Shown here: in pieces, positions 9,224-18,035 of the stretch
How the letters are laid out: every line of letters starts with the position of its first letter
Position numbering within the stretch: position 1 is the stretch's first letter
NCBI GenBank assembly: GCA_021647885.1
Contig: JAKITV010000005.1
Span: 23,069 to 87,068 of the forward strand
DNA: 64,000 bases
DNA from: Flavobacteriaceae bacterium
GTDB lineage: Bacteria > Bacteroidota > Bacteroidia > Flavobacteriales > Flavobacteriaceae
Direction: 5' to 3'
Position numbers and translations under genes: made by a program
The notes under the pieces: generated by a model
The model's database searches: none
The model's input: only the letters and a program-made list of their open reading frames with translations
Told to the model about the DNA's origin: nothing

Positions 9224-10197
9224 TACAAGTAGGAATAATTGGAGGTGCAGGTTATACAGCAGGAGAGTTAATAAGAATTTTGCTTTTTCATTCAAAAGCA
9301 GTCATTAACTTTATCTATAGCACGTCAAATGCAGGCAATAAAGTAAGTAGTGTCCATCAGGATTTGGTTGGATCAACAGATTTGATTTTCACAAATGAAA
9401 TCAACACAGAAGTAAATGTGCTATTCTTGTGTTTAGGTCATGGAAATTCGAAAGCATTTTTAGAAGAGCATTCGTTTTCTAAAAACACTAAAATCATCGA
9501 TTTAAGTAACGATTTTAGATTGAAAGCTGATAAAGTTTTTAATGATAAAACGTTTGTATATGGTTTGCCTGAATTACAAAAAGAAGACATAAGGAGAGCA
9601 AACTATATTGCTAATCCAGGTTGTTTTGCAACTGCCATTCAATTAGCAATTTTACCATTAGCACATCAAAACGTGTTAGATAAAGATGTTCACGTAAATG
9701 CGGTTACTGGAGCAACTGGAGCAGGAACATCTTTATCAAAGACCACACACTTTACGTGGCGAGACAATAACTTTTCCTATTACAAACCATTTATACACCA
9801 ACATTTAGGAGAAATACATCAAACAGTAAAGCAATTACAGGATGATTTTACTTCAGAAATTCTTTTTATTCCAAACAGAGGTAATTTTTCGAGAGGCGTT
9901 TTTGCTATTGTTTATACCAATTTTGACGGTAGTTTATATGACGCGAAAGCGATGTATAAATCGTTTTACAAAGATGCTGAGTTTACATTTGTTTCAGATG
10001 AAGAATTGCATTTAAAACAAGTAGTAAATACCAACAAATGCTTGATTCATTTGTATAAACACAACAATAAATTATTAATTACAAGTATTATAGATAACCT
10101 CCTAAAAGGAGCTTCTGGTCAAGCTGTTCAAAATATGAATTTAATGTTTGGTTTTGCTGAAACAGAAGGATTACAACTTAAAGCAAATTATTTTTAA
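9220..10197 (+). CDS. argC: N-acetyl-gamma-glutamyl-phosphate reductase
   Basis: MIQVGIIGGAGYTAGELIRILLFHS; IANPGCFATAIQLAILPL active-site Cys. Confidence 0.95.
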   Translation: MIQVGIIGGAGYTAGELIRILLFHSKAVINFIYSTSNAGNKVSSVHQDLVGSTDLIFTNEINTEVNVLFLCLGHGNSKAFLEEHSFSKNTKIIDLSNDFRLKADKVFNDKTFVYGLPELQKEDIRRANYIANPGCFATAIQLAILPLAHQNVLDKDVHVNAVTGATGAGTSLSKTTHFTWRDNNFSYYKPFIHQHLGEIHQTVKQLQDDFTSEILFIPNRGNFSRGVFAIVYTNFDGSLYDAKAMYKSFYKDAEFTFVSDEELHLKQVVNTNKCLIHLYKHNNKLLITSIIDNLLKGASGQAVQNMNLMFGFAETEGLQLKANYF

Positions 10198-10205
10198 TTA
10201 AACCA

Positions 10206-10238
10206 AGACCTCACAGGTTTTTAAAACCTGTGAGGTCT
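10206..10238. repeat. 33-bp near-perfect palindrome AGACCTCACAGGTTTT-T-AAAACCTGTGAGGTCT (copy 1)
   Basis: 16-bp arms with 1-nt centre; identical 33-mer at 56325-56357. Confidence 0.95.
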
Positions 10239-10253
10239 AAAAAAAAATAAACT

Positions 10254-11054
10254 ATGAAAATAGCAATTATAGGTACAGGAAATTTAGGATGCTCAATCGC
10301 AAAAGGATTGATTACAGCAAATGCCATTACAACTTTGTATTTAACCAAAAGGAATTTAAGTTCGATTCAAGATTTTGAAGGCTACAAAAATGTTATTATT
10401 ACTTCTAACAATATTGAAGCAGTAAAGAATTCGGATATTTTAATTTTTGCCGTTCAGCCAGCACATTTTGAATCTATTTTAAAAGACATTGCACCTTTTT
10501 TAACAGAAAATCATGTATTAATTTCTACTATTACTGGTTTTGTAATTTCAAAGATTGAAGCTCTTGTTGGTCAGGAGCAATTTATTATTAGAGCCATGCC
10601 AAATACAGCCATAGCAGTTGGAAAATCTATGACCTGTTTATGTAGTAATGAAAATAGTAAAAAACGCATAAAGATTGCCGAAGCTATTTTTAACCGTTTA
10701 GGAACGTCTATTTCTATTCCTGAAGACCAAATGCAAGCTGCAACTGTAGTTTGTGCCAGCGGAATTGCCTTTTGGATGCGTCTTATAAGAGCGACAACAC
10801 AAGCCGCAATTCAATTGGGTTTTGATGCTAAAGAAGCACAAGAGCTCGCCATGCATACTTGTGAAGGCGCAGCCAATTTGTTAATTACAACAGGCAATCA
10901 TCCAGAACAGGAAATTGATAAAGTAACAACACCAAAAGGATGCACCATTGAAGGTTTGAACGAAATGGAACATAAAGGGTTAAGTTCATCTTTAATTCAA
11001 GGTATGGTTACTTCGTTCAATAAAATTAACACTATTAAGACAGAACAATTATGA
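10254..11054 (+). CDS. proC: Pyrroline-5-carboxylate reductase-like protein
   Basis: MKIAIIGTGNLGCSIAKGL; IIRAMPNTAIAVGKSMTCL. Confidence 0.9.
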   Translation: MKIAIIGTGNLGCSIAKGLITANAITTLYLTKRNLSSIQDFEGYKNVIITSNNIEAVKNSDILIFAVQPAHFESILKDIAPFLTENHVLISTITGFVISKIEALVGQEQFIIRAMPNTAIAVGKSMTCLCSNENSKKRIKIAEAIFNRLGTSISIPEDQMQAATVVCASGIAFWMRLIRATTQAAIQLGFDAKEAQELAMHTCEGAANLLITTGNHPEQEIDKVTTPKGCTIEGLNEMEHKGLSSSLIQGMVTSFNKINTIKTEQL

Positions 11055-12175
11055 GCTTATTTAATGTATATCCTTTATTCGACATTACACCTGTAAGAGC
11101 CAAAGATGTATATGTGTTTGACGAAAAAGGAATAAAATATTTGGATCTTTATGGAGGTCATGCTGTGATTTCTATTGGACATTCGCATCCTGAATATATA
11201 ACAAAAATAAGTGAACAGTTAAATACAATTGGGTTTTATAGCAACTCGATTCAGAATCCTTTGCAAGTTGAATTGGTTGAAAAACTAGGACAACTTTCTG
11301 GTTGTGAAAACTACCAATTGTTTTTATGTAATTCTGGAGCCGAAGCTAATGAAAATGCATTGAAGTTAGCATCGTTTCATACAAACAAAAAAAAGGTGCT
11401 GTCATTTAAAAATTCGTTTCATGGCAGAACTTCGGCAGCAGTTGCTGTAACTGATAATCCTAAAATTGTAGCGCCAATTAATGCCCAGCAAAACGTTGAG
11501 TTTGTAGCATTGGGTGATTTAGAAGCTGTAGAAAAAGTGTTGTATAACAATGATATTTGTGCAGTAATTGTTGAGGTTATTCAGGGCATTGGAGGTTTGG
11601 ATGAAAGCACTTCAGAATTTTATCAAGGCTTAAAGAAATTATGTAAAAAACACAATACACTTTTAATTGTAGATGAGGTGCAATCTGGCTTTGGAAGAAC
11701 AGGCGATTTCTTTGCGTTTCAAAAACATAATATTGAGCCTGATATTATTTCTATGGCAAAAGGTATGGGAAATGGTTTCCCAATTGGAGGAATTTTAATT
11801 CATCCAGATATTAAAGCATCTTTTGGGTTATTAGGAACAACATTTGGTGGCAATCATTTGGCTTGTGCAGCATCACTGTCAGTGTTAAAGGTGTTAGAGA
11901 GCGAACAATTAATGCAAAACGCAAAAGATGTTTCAGAATATTTTATTAAAAAAGCACAATCTATACCAGAAGTAAAAGCAGTTAAAGGAAGAGGTTTAAT
12001 GTTAGGATTAGAGTTTGATTTTAATATTTCAGAATTACGAAAAAAACTCATTTTCGAGCATCATATTTTTACAGGAAGTGCAAAAAATCCAAATTTATTG
12101 AGAATACTTCCTCCATTAACTATTCAAAAGCACCATATCGATGTGTTTTTTGAAGCATTACGGCAGGAATTGTGA
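11051..12175 (+). CDS. argD: Acetylornithine/succinylornithine aminotransferase (class III)
   Basis: CNSGAEANENALKLA, SFKNSFHGRTSAAVAVT, LLIVDEVQSGFGRTG, ISMAKGMGNGFPIGG. Confidence 0.93.
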   Translation: MSLFNVYPLFDITPVRAKDVYVFDEKGIKYLDLYGGHAVISIGHSHPEYITKISEQLNTIGFYSNSIQNPLQVELVEKLGQLSGCENYQLFLCNSGAEANENALKLASFHTNKKKVLSFKNSFHGRTSAAVAVTDNPKIVAPINAQQNVEFVALGDLEAVEKVLYNNDICAVIVEVIQGIGGLDESTSEFYQGLKKLCKKHNTLLIVDEVQSGFGRTGDFFAFQKHNIEPDIISMAKGMGNGFPIGGILIHPDIKASFGLLGTTFGGNHLACAASLSVLKVLESEQLMQNAKDVSEYFIKKAQSIPEVKAVKGRGLMLGLEFDFNISELRKKLIFEHHIFTGSAKNPNLLRILPPLTIQKHHIDVFFEALRQEL

Positions 12176-12180
12176 AATAT

Positions 12181-12207
12181 CCTGCAAGGTTTTTGAAACC
12201 TTGTAGG
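12181..12207. repeat. Degenerate relative of the palindrome (CCTGCAAGGTTTTTGAAACCTTGTAGG)
   Basis: 12-bp arms with one mismatch, intergenic argD/argF'. Confidence 0.7.
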
Positions 12208-12237
12208 TTTAAAATTAAATAGAAGTTCAATTAAAAA

Positions 12238-12259
12238 GATTCCCACTTTCGTGAGAAAT
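12238..12259 (+). repeat. Start-codon-proximal hairpin, GATTCCCACTTTCGTGAGAAAT
   Basis: Same 22-nt architecture at 15234-15255 and 29846-29867. Confidence 0.7.
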
Positions 12260-12263
12260 GAAT

Positions 12264-13199
12264 ATGAAAAAATATACAGACATAAAAGACATAGCAAATC
12301 TCTCTGAAACCATTCAAGAAGCCATTCAATTGAAACAAAATCCATTTCAATTTGAATATTTAGGAAAGCACAAAACCTTGGTCATGTTATTTTTCAACTC
12401 TAGTTTAAGAACACGATTAAGTACCGAAAAAGCAGCAAAAAATTTGGGGATGCAAGTCATGGTTTTAAACGTAACAGATGCCTGGAATTTAGAGTTTGAA
12501 GATGGAACAATTATGAATTTAAACACTTCCGAACACATCAAAGAAGCTGCTCAAGTTATTTCGCAATATGCCGATATTATTGCTGTGAGAGCATTCCCTA
12601 GTTTGATAAATAAGCAAAAAGATGAGTTAGAAATTGTGCTCAGTGGCTTTATAAATTATGCTTCTGTGCCAATTATAAATATGGAAAGTTCAATGGCACA
12701 TCCTTTACAAGCATTAACAGATGGCATTACCATAGAAGAGTTAAAAACTAATAAAAACCCAAAAGTAGTATTGTCTTGGGCACCACATCCAAAAGCATTG
12801 CCGCATGCTGTGGCAAATTCGTTTGTAAAAATGATGCAAGAGCTAGAAGTGGATTTTAGTATTACCCATCCTGAAGGCTATGAGTTGAGTAGAGAAATAA
12901 CAAAAGGCACACCAATTAATTACAATCAGAAAGAGGCTTTAAAGGACGCCGATTTTGTGTATGTGAAGAATTGGAGTAGTTATAATGATTATGGGAAAGT
13001 TTTAAATGAAGATACAAATTGGATGATGACACAAGAGAAGCTTGGGAAAGCCAAGTTTATGCATTGTTTGCCAGTACGACGAAATGTGGTTGTTGAGGAT
13101 GCTATTTTAGATAGTGAGCAATCTATAGTGATTCAACAAGCCAATAATAGAACGTTTGCAGCACAAATTGTTTTAAAGAAAATATTAGAAAATTTATAA
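12264..13199 (+). CDS. argF': N-acetylornithine/N-succinylornithine carbamoyltransferase
   Basis: NSSLRTRLSTEKAAKNLG carbamoyl-phosphate motif, NMESSMAHPLQALTD, FMHCLPVRRN; Bacteroidetes arg operon context. ORF track starts at 12258; the ATG at 12264 avoids overlap with the hairpin. Confidence 0.9.
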   Translation: MKKYTDIKDIANLSETIQEAIQLKQNPFQFEYLGKHKTLVMLFFNSSLRTRLSTEKAAKNLGMQVMVLNVTDAWNLEFEDGTIMNLNTSEHIKEAAQVISQYADIIAVRAFPSLINKQKDELEIVLSGFINYASVPIINMESSMAHPLQALTDGITIEELKTNKNPKVVLSWAPHPKALPHAVANSFVKMMQELEVDFSITHPEGYELSREITKGTPINYNQKEALKDADFVYVKNWSSYNDYGKVLNEDTNWMMTQEKLGKAKFMHCLPVRRNVVVEDAILDSEQSIVIQQANNRTFAAQIVLKKILENL

Positions 13200-13246
13200 T
13201 AAAATGTCAGGTTGAGCGCAGTCGAAACCTATTTAAGTATAAAATT

Positions 13247-14026
13247 ATGAAGACACTAAAAATCATAAAAATAGGAGGAAACATTATTGATAACGAAGAT
13301 GCGTTACACTCTTTTTTAAAAGAGTTTTCTAAGCTAAAAGGATCTAAAATTCTAGTTCATGGCGGCGGGAAATTAGCAACCCAATTAGCTAATAAAATGA
13401 ATGTTGAAGTTAAAATGAGTAATGGCAGACGTATTACTGATGTAGAAACATTAGACATAATTACTATGGTTTACGCAGGAAAAATCAATAAAACAATTGT
13501 TGCAAAATTACAGGCACAGCAATGTAATGCAGTTGGATTTTCGGGTGCAGACGGCAATACTATTGTGTCTGTAAAGCGACATGTAAAAGAGGTAGATTTC
13601 GGATATGTTGGAGATGTTGTTATGGTGAATATTTCAGTATTGAAAACCCTTTTAAAAACTAATTGTACACCAGTTTTTTGTGCTATTACGCACGATGAAA
13701 ATGGACAATTACTAAACACAAATGCTGATACTATAGCTAGTGAATTGGCAATTGCTTTTGCAGAAGTGTATAAAACAGAGTTATACTACTGTTTTGAGAA
13801 GAGTGGAGTACTTGAAAATGTTGATGACAATGCTTCAGTGATTGAAGATATAACTACCGAAAATTTTCAAACTTTGAAAGATCAAGGCACTATAGCCGAT
13901 GGTATGTTACCAAAATTAGACAACTGCTTTCATGCAATAGCACACAATGTAAGCAAAGTATGTATTGGGAAACCAGAATTGCTTTTTAATTCAAAATCAA
14001 AATTCACAACAATTACAGCTAAATGA
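13247..14026 (+). CDS. argB: N-acetylglutamate kinase
   Basis: LKIIKIGGNIIDNEDAL, ILVHGGGKLATQL, DGMLPKLDNCFHAI. Confidence 0.95.
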   Translation: MKTLKIIKIGGNIIDNEDALHSFLKEFSKLKGSKILVHGGGKLATQLANKMNVEVKMSNGRRITDVETLDIITMVYAGKINKTIVAKLQAQQCNAVGFSGADGNTIVSVKRHVKEVDFGYVGDVVMVNISVLKTLLKTNCTPVFCAITHDENGQLLNTNADTIASELAIAFAEVYKTELYYCFEKSGVLENVDDNASVIEDITTENFQTLKDQGTIADGMLPKLDNCFHAIAHNVSKVCIGKPELLFNSKSKFTTITAK

Positions 14027-15090
14027 TACAAGAACGATTAATAACAAATGCGATAACCTTACTCAAAAACCTAATTGAGACGCCTTCTTTTTCTTCTCAA
14101 GAAGAAAAAACAGCTACGCTTATTGAGAACTGGTTCAAACAGCAAAATATCCCTTTTAATAGAACGATTAATAATGTATGGGCAACCAATGCATATTTTG
14201 ACGACACTAAACCAACACTGTTGCTCAATTCGCATCACGATACGGTAAAACCTAATAATGCTTACACTAAAGATCCTTTTAAGGCTGTAGTTGAAAACGG
14301 AAAATTATTCGGTTTAGGCAGCAATGATGCAGGTGGTTGTTTGGTGTCTTTATTGGCAACGTTTATCCGTTTTTATAATGAAAAGCATCTGAAATATAAC
14401 TTGGTTTTTGTGGCTTCTGCCGAAGAAGAAAGTAGTGGCAAAAACGGATTGAATAGTATGCTAAATGTCATTCCAAAGGTTGATGTCGCTATTGTTGGCG
14501 AACCAACACTTATGAATTTAGCTGTAGCTGAAAAAGGGCTGGTGGTTTTTGATGCTATTGTAAAAGGAACACCAAGTCATGCAGCACATACTAACGCCGA
14601 TAATGCAATTTATAATACGATTAATGTATTGAAATGGTTTAAAGACTTTCAATTTAAAAAGAGTTCAGAAACATTAGGTAATGTAAAAATGACAGTCACA
14701 CAAATCAATGCTGGGAAGCAACATAATGCAGTTCCAGATGAGGTAAAATTGGTGATAGATGTTCGTGTAAATGACGCATATACTAATCAAGAGATAACAG
14801 AATTATTGGTTAACAATGCACCTTGCGATAGTATTGTGCCGAGAAGCTTAAGGTTAAATTCCTCAGCAATTCCAATAAATCACGAATTAGTGCAAGCTGG
14901 ATTAGCAATAGGAAGAACAACTTATGGCTCGCCAACCTTATCAGATCAAGCAGTATTGAGTTGTCCATCCCTAAAATTAGGACCTGGAGATAGCACACGT
15001 TCACATTCGGCAGATGAATTTATTTACATCAATGAAATTGAAGAAGGAATACAAATTTATGTTGATTTATTGAAGAAGGTAATTGTATAG
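14023..15090 (+). CDS. argE: M20 family deacylase (acetylornithine deacetylase type)
   Basis: LLLNSHHDTVKP, LGSNDAGGCLVSLL, SAEEESSGKNG. Confidence 0.92.
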   Translation: MIQERLITNAITLLKNLIETPSFSSQEEKTATLIENWFKQQNIPFNRTINNVWATNAYFDDTKPTLLLNSHHDTVKPNNAYTKDPFKAVVENGKLFGLGSNDAGGCLVSLLATFIRFYNEKHLKYNLVFVASAEEESSGKNGLNSMLNVIPKVDVAIVGEPTLMNLAVAEKGLVVFDAIVKGTPSHAAHTNADNAIYNTINVLKWFKDFQFKKSSETLGNVKMTVTQINAGKQHNAVPDEVKLVIDVRVNDAYTNQEITELLVNNAPCDSIVPRSLRLNSSAIPINHELVQAGLAIGRTTYGSPTLSDQAVLSCPSLKLGPGDSTRSHSADEFIYINEIEEGIQIYVDLLKKVIV

Positions 15091-15091
15091 T

Positions 15092-15188
15092 GTCATAACG
15101 AGGGGTGAAGCTAAGCCAGTACTGAGCGTAGTCGAAGTATGGTTACTTATAATTATTAAACAGATTGCTTCATTTCATTCGCAATGAC
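15092..15188. repeat. Composite dispersed repeat GTCATAACGAGGGGTGAAGC...CGCAATGAC with a nested ACTGAGCGTAGTCGAAGTAT unit
   Basis: Terminal inverted GTCAT.../...ATGAC, and an internal ACTGAGCGnAGTCGAAGTAT-like module related to 13204-13230. Confidence 0.75.
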
Positions 15189-15233
15189 GTATTTAATGAT
15201 AAAATTAGAAAATAACTTAAAAAAGGAAGTAGA

Positions 15234-15255
15234 GATTTCTGCTTTCGCAGAAAAT
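15234..15255 (+). repeat. Start-codon-proximal hairpin, GATTTCTGCTTTCGCAGAAAAT
   Basis: TTTCTGC-TTTC-GCAGAAA stem directly 5' of the argH ATG at 15257. Confidence 0.75.
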
Positions 15256-15256
15256 T

Positions 15257-16531
15257 ATGAAACTCTGGGACAAAGGAATATCAATCGATAAAAAAATAGA
15301 ACTATTTACCGTTGGCAACGACAGAGAAATAGACTTGCATATTGCAAAATACGACGTGCAAGCCTCTTTGGCACATGCTAAAATGTTGAATAAAATTAAG
15401 ATTATTTCTGCGGAAGAATTGCAACAACTTGAAGAAGGGTTAAATACATTGCAACAACAAATTGAAAACAATACGTTTGCAATCGAGCCTCAATTTGAAG
15501 ATGTGCATTCAAAAATTGAATTCGAACTCACAAAAAAATATGGAAACGTTGGAAAAAAAATCCATACAGCACGTTCCAGAAACGATCAGGTGTTGGTGGC
15601 TTTGCATTTATTCTATAAAGACAACTTAAAACTGGTTTATGATAAAACTAAAGTTCTATTTAATACACTGCTACAACTAGCCGATACGCATAAAGATAGT
15701 TTGCTTCCAGGATATACACATTTGCAAGTGGCAATGCCATCATCATTTGGGTTGTGGTTTTCAGCCTATGCCGAATTATTGATAGACGATGTATATCTGT
15801 TACATGCAGCGTTAAAAACCGTAGATCAAAATCCGTTGGGTTCAGCAGCTGGTTATGGAAGTTCGTTTCCTATTGACAGAGAATTTACAACACAAGAATT
15901 GAAGTTTTCAACCTTAAAATACAATGTTGTTGCTGCACAAATGAGTCGTGGTAAAAGCGAACGCACCATTGCCGCATCTTTAGGAAGTTTGTGCAATACC
16001 TTGGGACGATTTGCAATGGACATTTGTTTATATATGAGCCAGAATTTTGATTTTATTTCGTTTCCAGATGCGCTCACCACAGGAAGTAGCATTATGCCGC
16101 ATAAAAAAAACCCAGATGTGTTTGAATTAATTAGAGGCAAGTGTAATAAGATTCAAGCCTTGCATACAGAAATGCTGTTAATTACCAACAATTTACCTAG
16201 TGGTTACCATCGCGATTTTCAGCTATTAAAGGAAAATATGATTACTGCTTTTGAAGACGTGAATGATATTTTAGACATTTTTAATTATGCCATCCAGCAA
16301 GTAATTGTAAAGGAAATCGATCTAAAAGATGAAAAATATAAACATCTTTTTACAGTAGATAGTATTAATAATTTGGTAGTTGAGGGCTTATCGTTTAGAG
16401 AGGCATACCAACAAATTGGAGAGGAAGTAAAAACAGGAACTTACAAACCAGAACCTTCAAAGCAGCATACACATATTGGCAGTATTCATAATTTATGTTT
16501 GGATAAGATTAGAGAGAAGTTTCCAGATTAG
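15257..16531 (+). CDS. argH: Argininosuccinate lyase
   Basis: TGSSIMPHKKNPDVFELIRGKCNK signature; MKLWDKGISIDKKIELFTVGNDREIDLHIAKYDVQASLAHAKML. Confidence 0.95.
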   Translation: MKLWDKGISIDKKIELFTVGNDREIDLHIAKYDVQASLAHAKMLNKIKIISAEELQQLEEGLNTLQQQIENNTFAIEPQFEDVHSKIEFELTKKYGNVGKKIHTARSRNDQVLVALHLFYKDNLKLVYDKTKVLFNTLLQLADTHKDSLLPGYTHLQVAMPSSFGLWFSAYAELLIDDVYLLHAALKTVDQNPLGSAAGYGSSFPIDREFTTQELKFSTLKYNVVAAQMSRGKSERTIAASLGSLCNTLGRFAMDICLYMSQNFDFISFPDALTTGSSIMPHKKNPDVFELIRGKCNKIQALHTEMLLITNNLPSGYHRDFQLLKENMITAFEDVNDILDIFNYAIQQVIVKEIDLKDEKYKHLFTVDSINNLVVEGLSFREAYQQIGEEVKTGTYKPEPSKQHTHIGSIHNLCLDKIREKFPD

Positions 16532-16624
16532 TTGACTTTGTGAGAAAAACAGTCGAACTTCGTTTAACAGTTGCTAATAAGAATTAAAACTCTGATTTGC
16601 TTAATATTAAACGAAACTTAAAAT
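16532..16624 (+). repeat. About 90-bp dispersed repeat downstream of argH (copy A)
   Basis: TTGACTTTGTGAGAAAAACAG..AACTTCGTTTAACAGTTG...ATATTAAACGAA..CTTAAAA; inverted copy at 37298-37394. Confidence 0.8.
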
Positions 16625-16630
16625 TCATAA

Positions 16631-16658
16631 AAAAAGAGCATGATTAAATGCTCTTTTT
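16631..16658 (+). terminator. Rho-independent-like terminator of the arg operon (AAAAAGAGCAT-N6-ATGCTCTTTTT)
   Basis: 11-bp perfect stem with T-tract. Confidence 0.75.
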
Positions 16659-16689
16659 AGAATCCACGAATAATAACGAACTAACAACT

Positions 16690-16987
16690 AAATAATAGTT
16701 GACTGCCCTAAATGTATGTTTGTAAAGTTAAGGTTACTATCATTTGGGTTGTTTATAACATCTTCAATAAAATCACCCACTTTTGTTGTGGTAATATTAT
16801 CGTATTTTGTATTTATATCTGGAGTTGTGATATGAAGTTTTAACGATTTTTCAACTGCATTTTTAATTAATTGAGCTTCTTCAAACAATTCAAAATGATC
16901 TAATAACATAGCAACCGATAAAATGGAAGCTATTGGGTTGGCAATACCTTTGCCTTTGGCTTGAGGATACGACCCATGAATGGGCTT
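16690..16987 (-). pseudogene. leuB': Truncated second copy of the leuB 3' end
   Basis: Encodes ...KPIHGSYPQAKGKGIANPIASILSVAMLLDHFELFEEAQLIKNAVEKSLKLHITTPDINTKYDNITTTKVGDFIEDVINNPNDSNLNFTNIHLGQSTII, nearly identical to the C-terminus of intact LeuB; similarity ends abruptly near 16987. Confidence 0.9.
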
Positions 16988-17001
16988 TTAAAAACTGACT
17001 A

Positions 17002-17097
17002 CCTACTAAACTTAATGAACCAAAACACATTCAGTTTGAGGAATTGTATATCCGCCCAGAACCACATTGTGTAAGTTGTGACATATTAGGCAAATAA
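17002..17097 (+). pseudogene. Possible 3' remnant of an unrelated CDS (...PTKLNEPKHIQFEELYIRPEPHCVSCDILGK*)
   Basis: Protein-like open frame with no start, directly after the leuB' breakpoint, ending TAA at 17095-17097. Confidence 0.4.
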
Positions 17098-17156
17098 CTC
17101 CTTAAAATTATCTTTATTTTTTGTTAACTATTACTATAAAGTAACTATCTTAGCTT

Positions 17157-17831
17157 ATGATGTGTAAAGAGAATATTATAGTTTTTGGAGGGTCAGATCA
17201 TTCAAGATTAACACTTGATATTATTAAGCATGAAAATAAATTCAATGTTATAGGAATAATTGATGATGGATTAGAGACAAATGAAGTTGTTTCAGGATTA
17301 AAAGTACTGGGAAAAACCGAAGATCTTTACTCTATTCTTTTATCCTTGAAAGATGTTAATAAAGGAATTATAGCAATTGGAGATAATCATTCTAGGCTAC
17401 TCATTGCTAATAAAATTAAAAATGTTAATAAAAATTTCTCATTCGTTTCAACTTTACATCCATCATCTTTAATAGGTTCAGATGTGACTATTGGCGAAGG
17501 GACTATAATTGCTGCAGGTGTAATAATAAATAATGACGCTTCCATTGGGAAACATTGTTATTTAGCCACGAAAGCTTCAATTTCACACGACTCTATTTTA
17601 GGTGATTTTTCAAGTCTGGGTCCAGGAGTAACTACTGGTGGAAATGTGCATATAGGCTCTTGTACAACTATAGGACTTGGTGCTAATATTTTAAATGATA
17701 AAGTTATTGGAAATCATACAATAATTGGATCTGGATGCCTAGTGGTTACAGATTTTGAAGATTATGTGGTAGCCTATGGAGTACCTGCCAAAGTTATTCG
17801 AAAACGTGAAAAAGGGGAAAAATATCTTTAA
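17157..17831 (+). CDS. NeuD/PglD-like sugar O-acyltransferase (left-handed beta-helix)
   Basis: N-terminal IIVFGGSDHSRLTLDIIK; hexapeptide repeats (IGEGTIIAAGVIINNDASIGKHCYLATKASISHDSILGDFSSLGPGVTTGGNVHIGSCTTIGLGA). Confidence 0.85.
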   Translation: MMCKENIIVFGGSDHSRLTLDIIKHENKFNVIGIIDDGLETNEVVSGLKVLGKTEDLYSILLSLKDVNKGIIAIGDNHSRLLIANKIKNVNKNFSFVSTLHPSSLIGSDVTIGEGTIIAAGVIINNDASIGKHCYLATKASISHDSILGDFSSLGPGVTTGGNVHIGSCTTIGLGANILNDKVIGNHTIIGSGCLVVTDFEDYVVAYGVPAKVIRKREKGEKYL

Positions 17832-18035
17832 TGGATTAATATTTACCAATAATTTTAATGTCGTTTGTTGGGAATTTATCGAAATAAGCTTTACGCTTAC
17901 AAACCCTAATTAGAAAAGCTAGCTAGTCCTGCAATGCATAGGTAGATTAATCTATTTCTTGTAACATTGATAATGTGAATCTGGATTGTGAGCCTTTATT
18001 TTATAATAATTCTTTAAAATAACTAAAATAACCAA

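Noticed and set aside
16688-16909. 73-aa ORF as an independent small protein
   Set aside because: Homologous frame extends upstream of the ATG and matches the LeuB C-terminus; it is a truncated leuB copy
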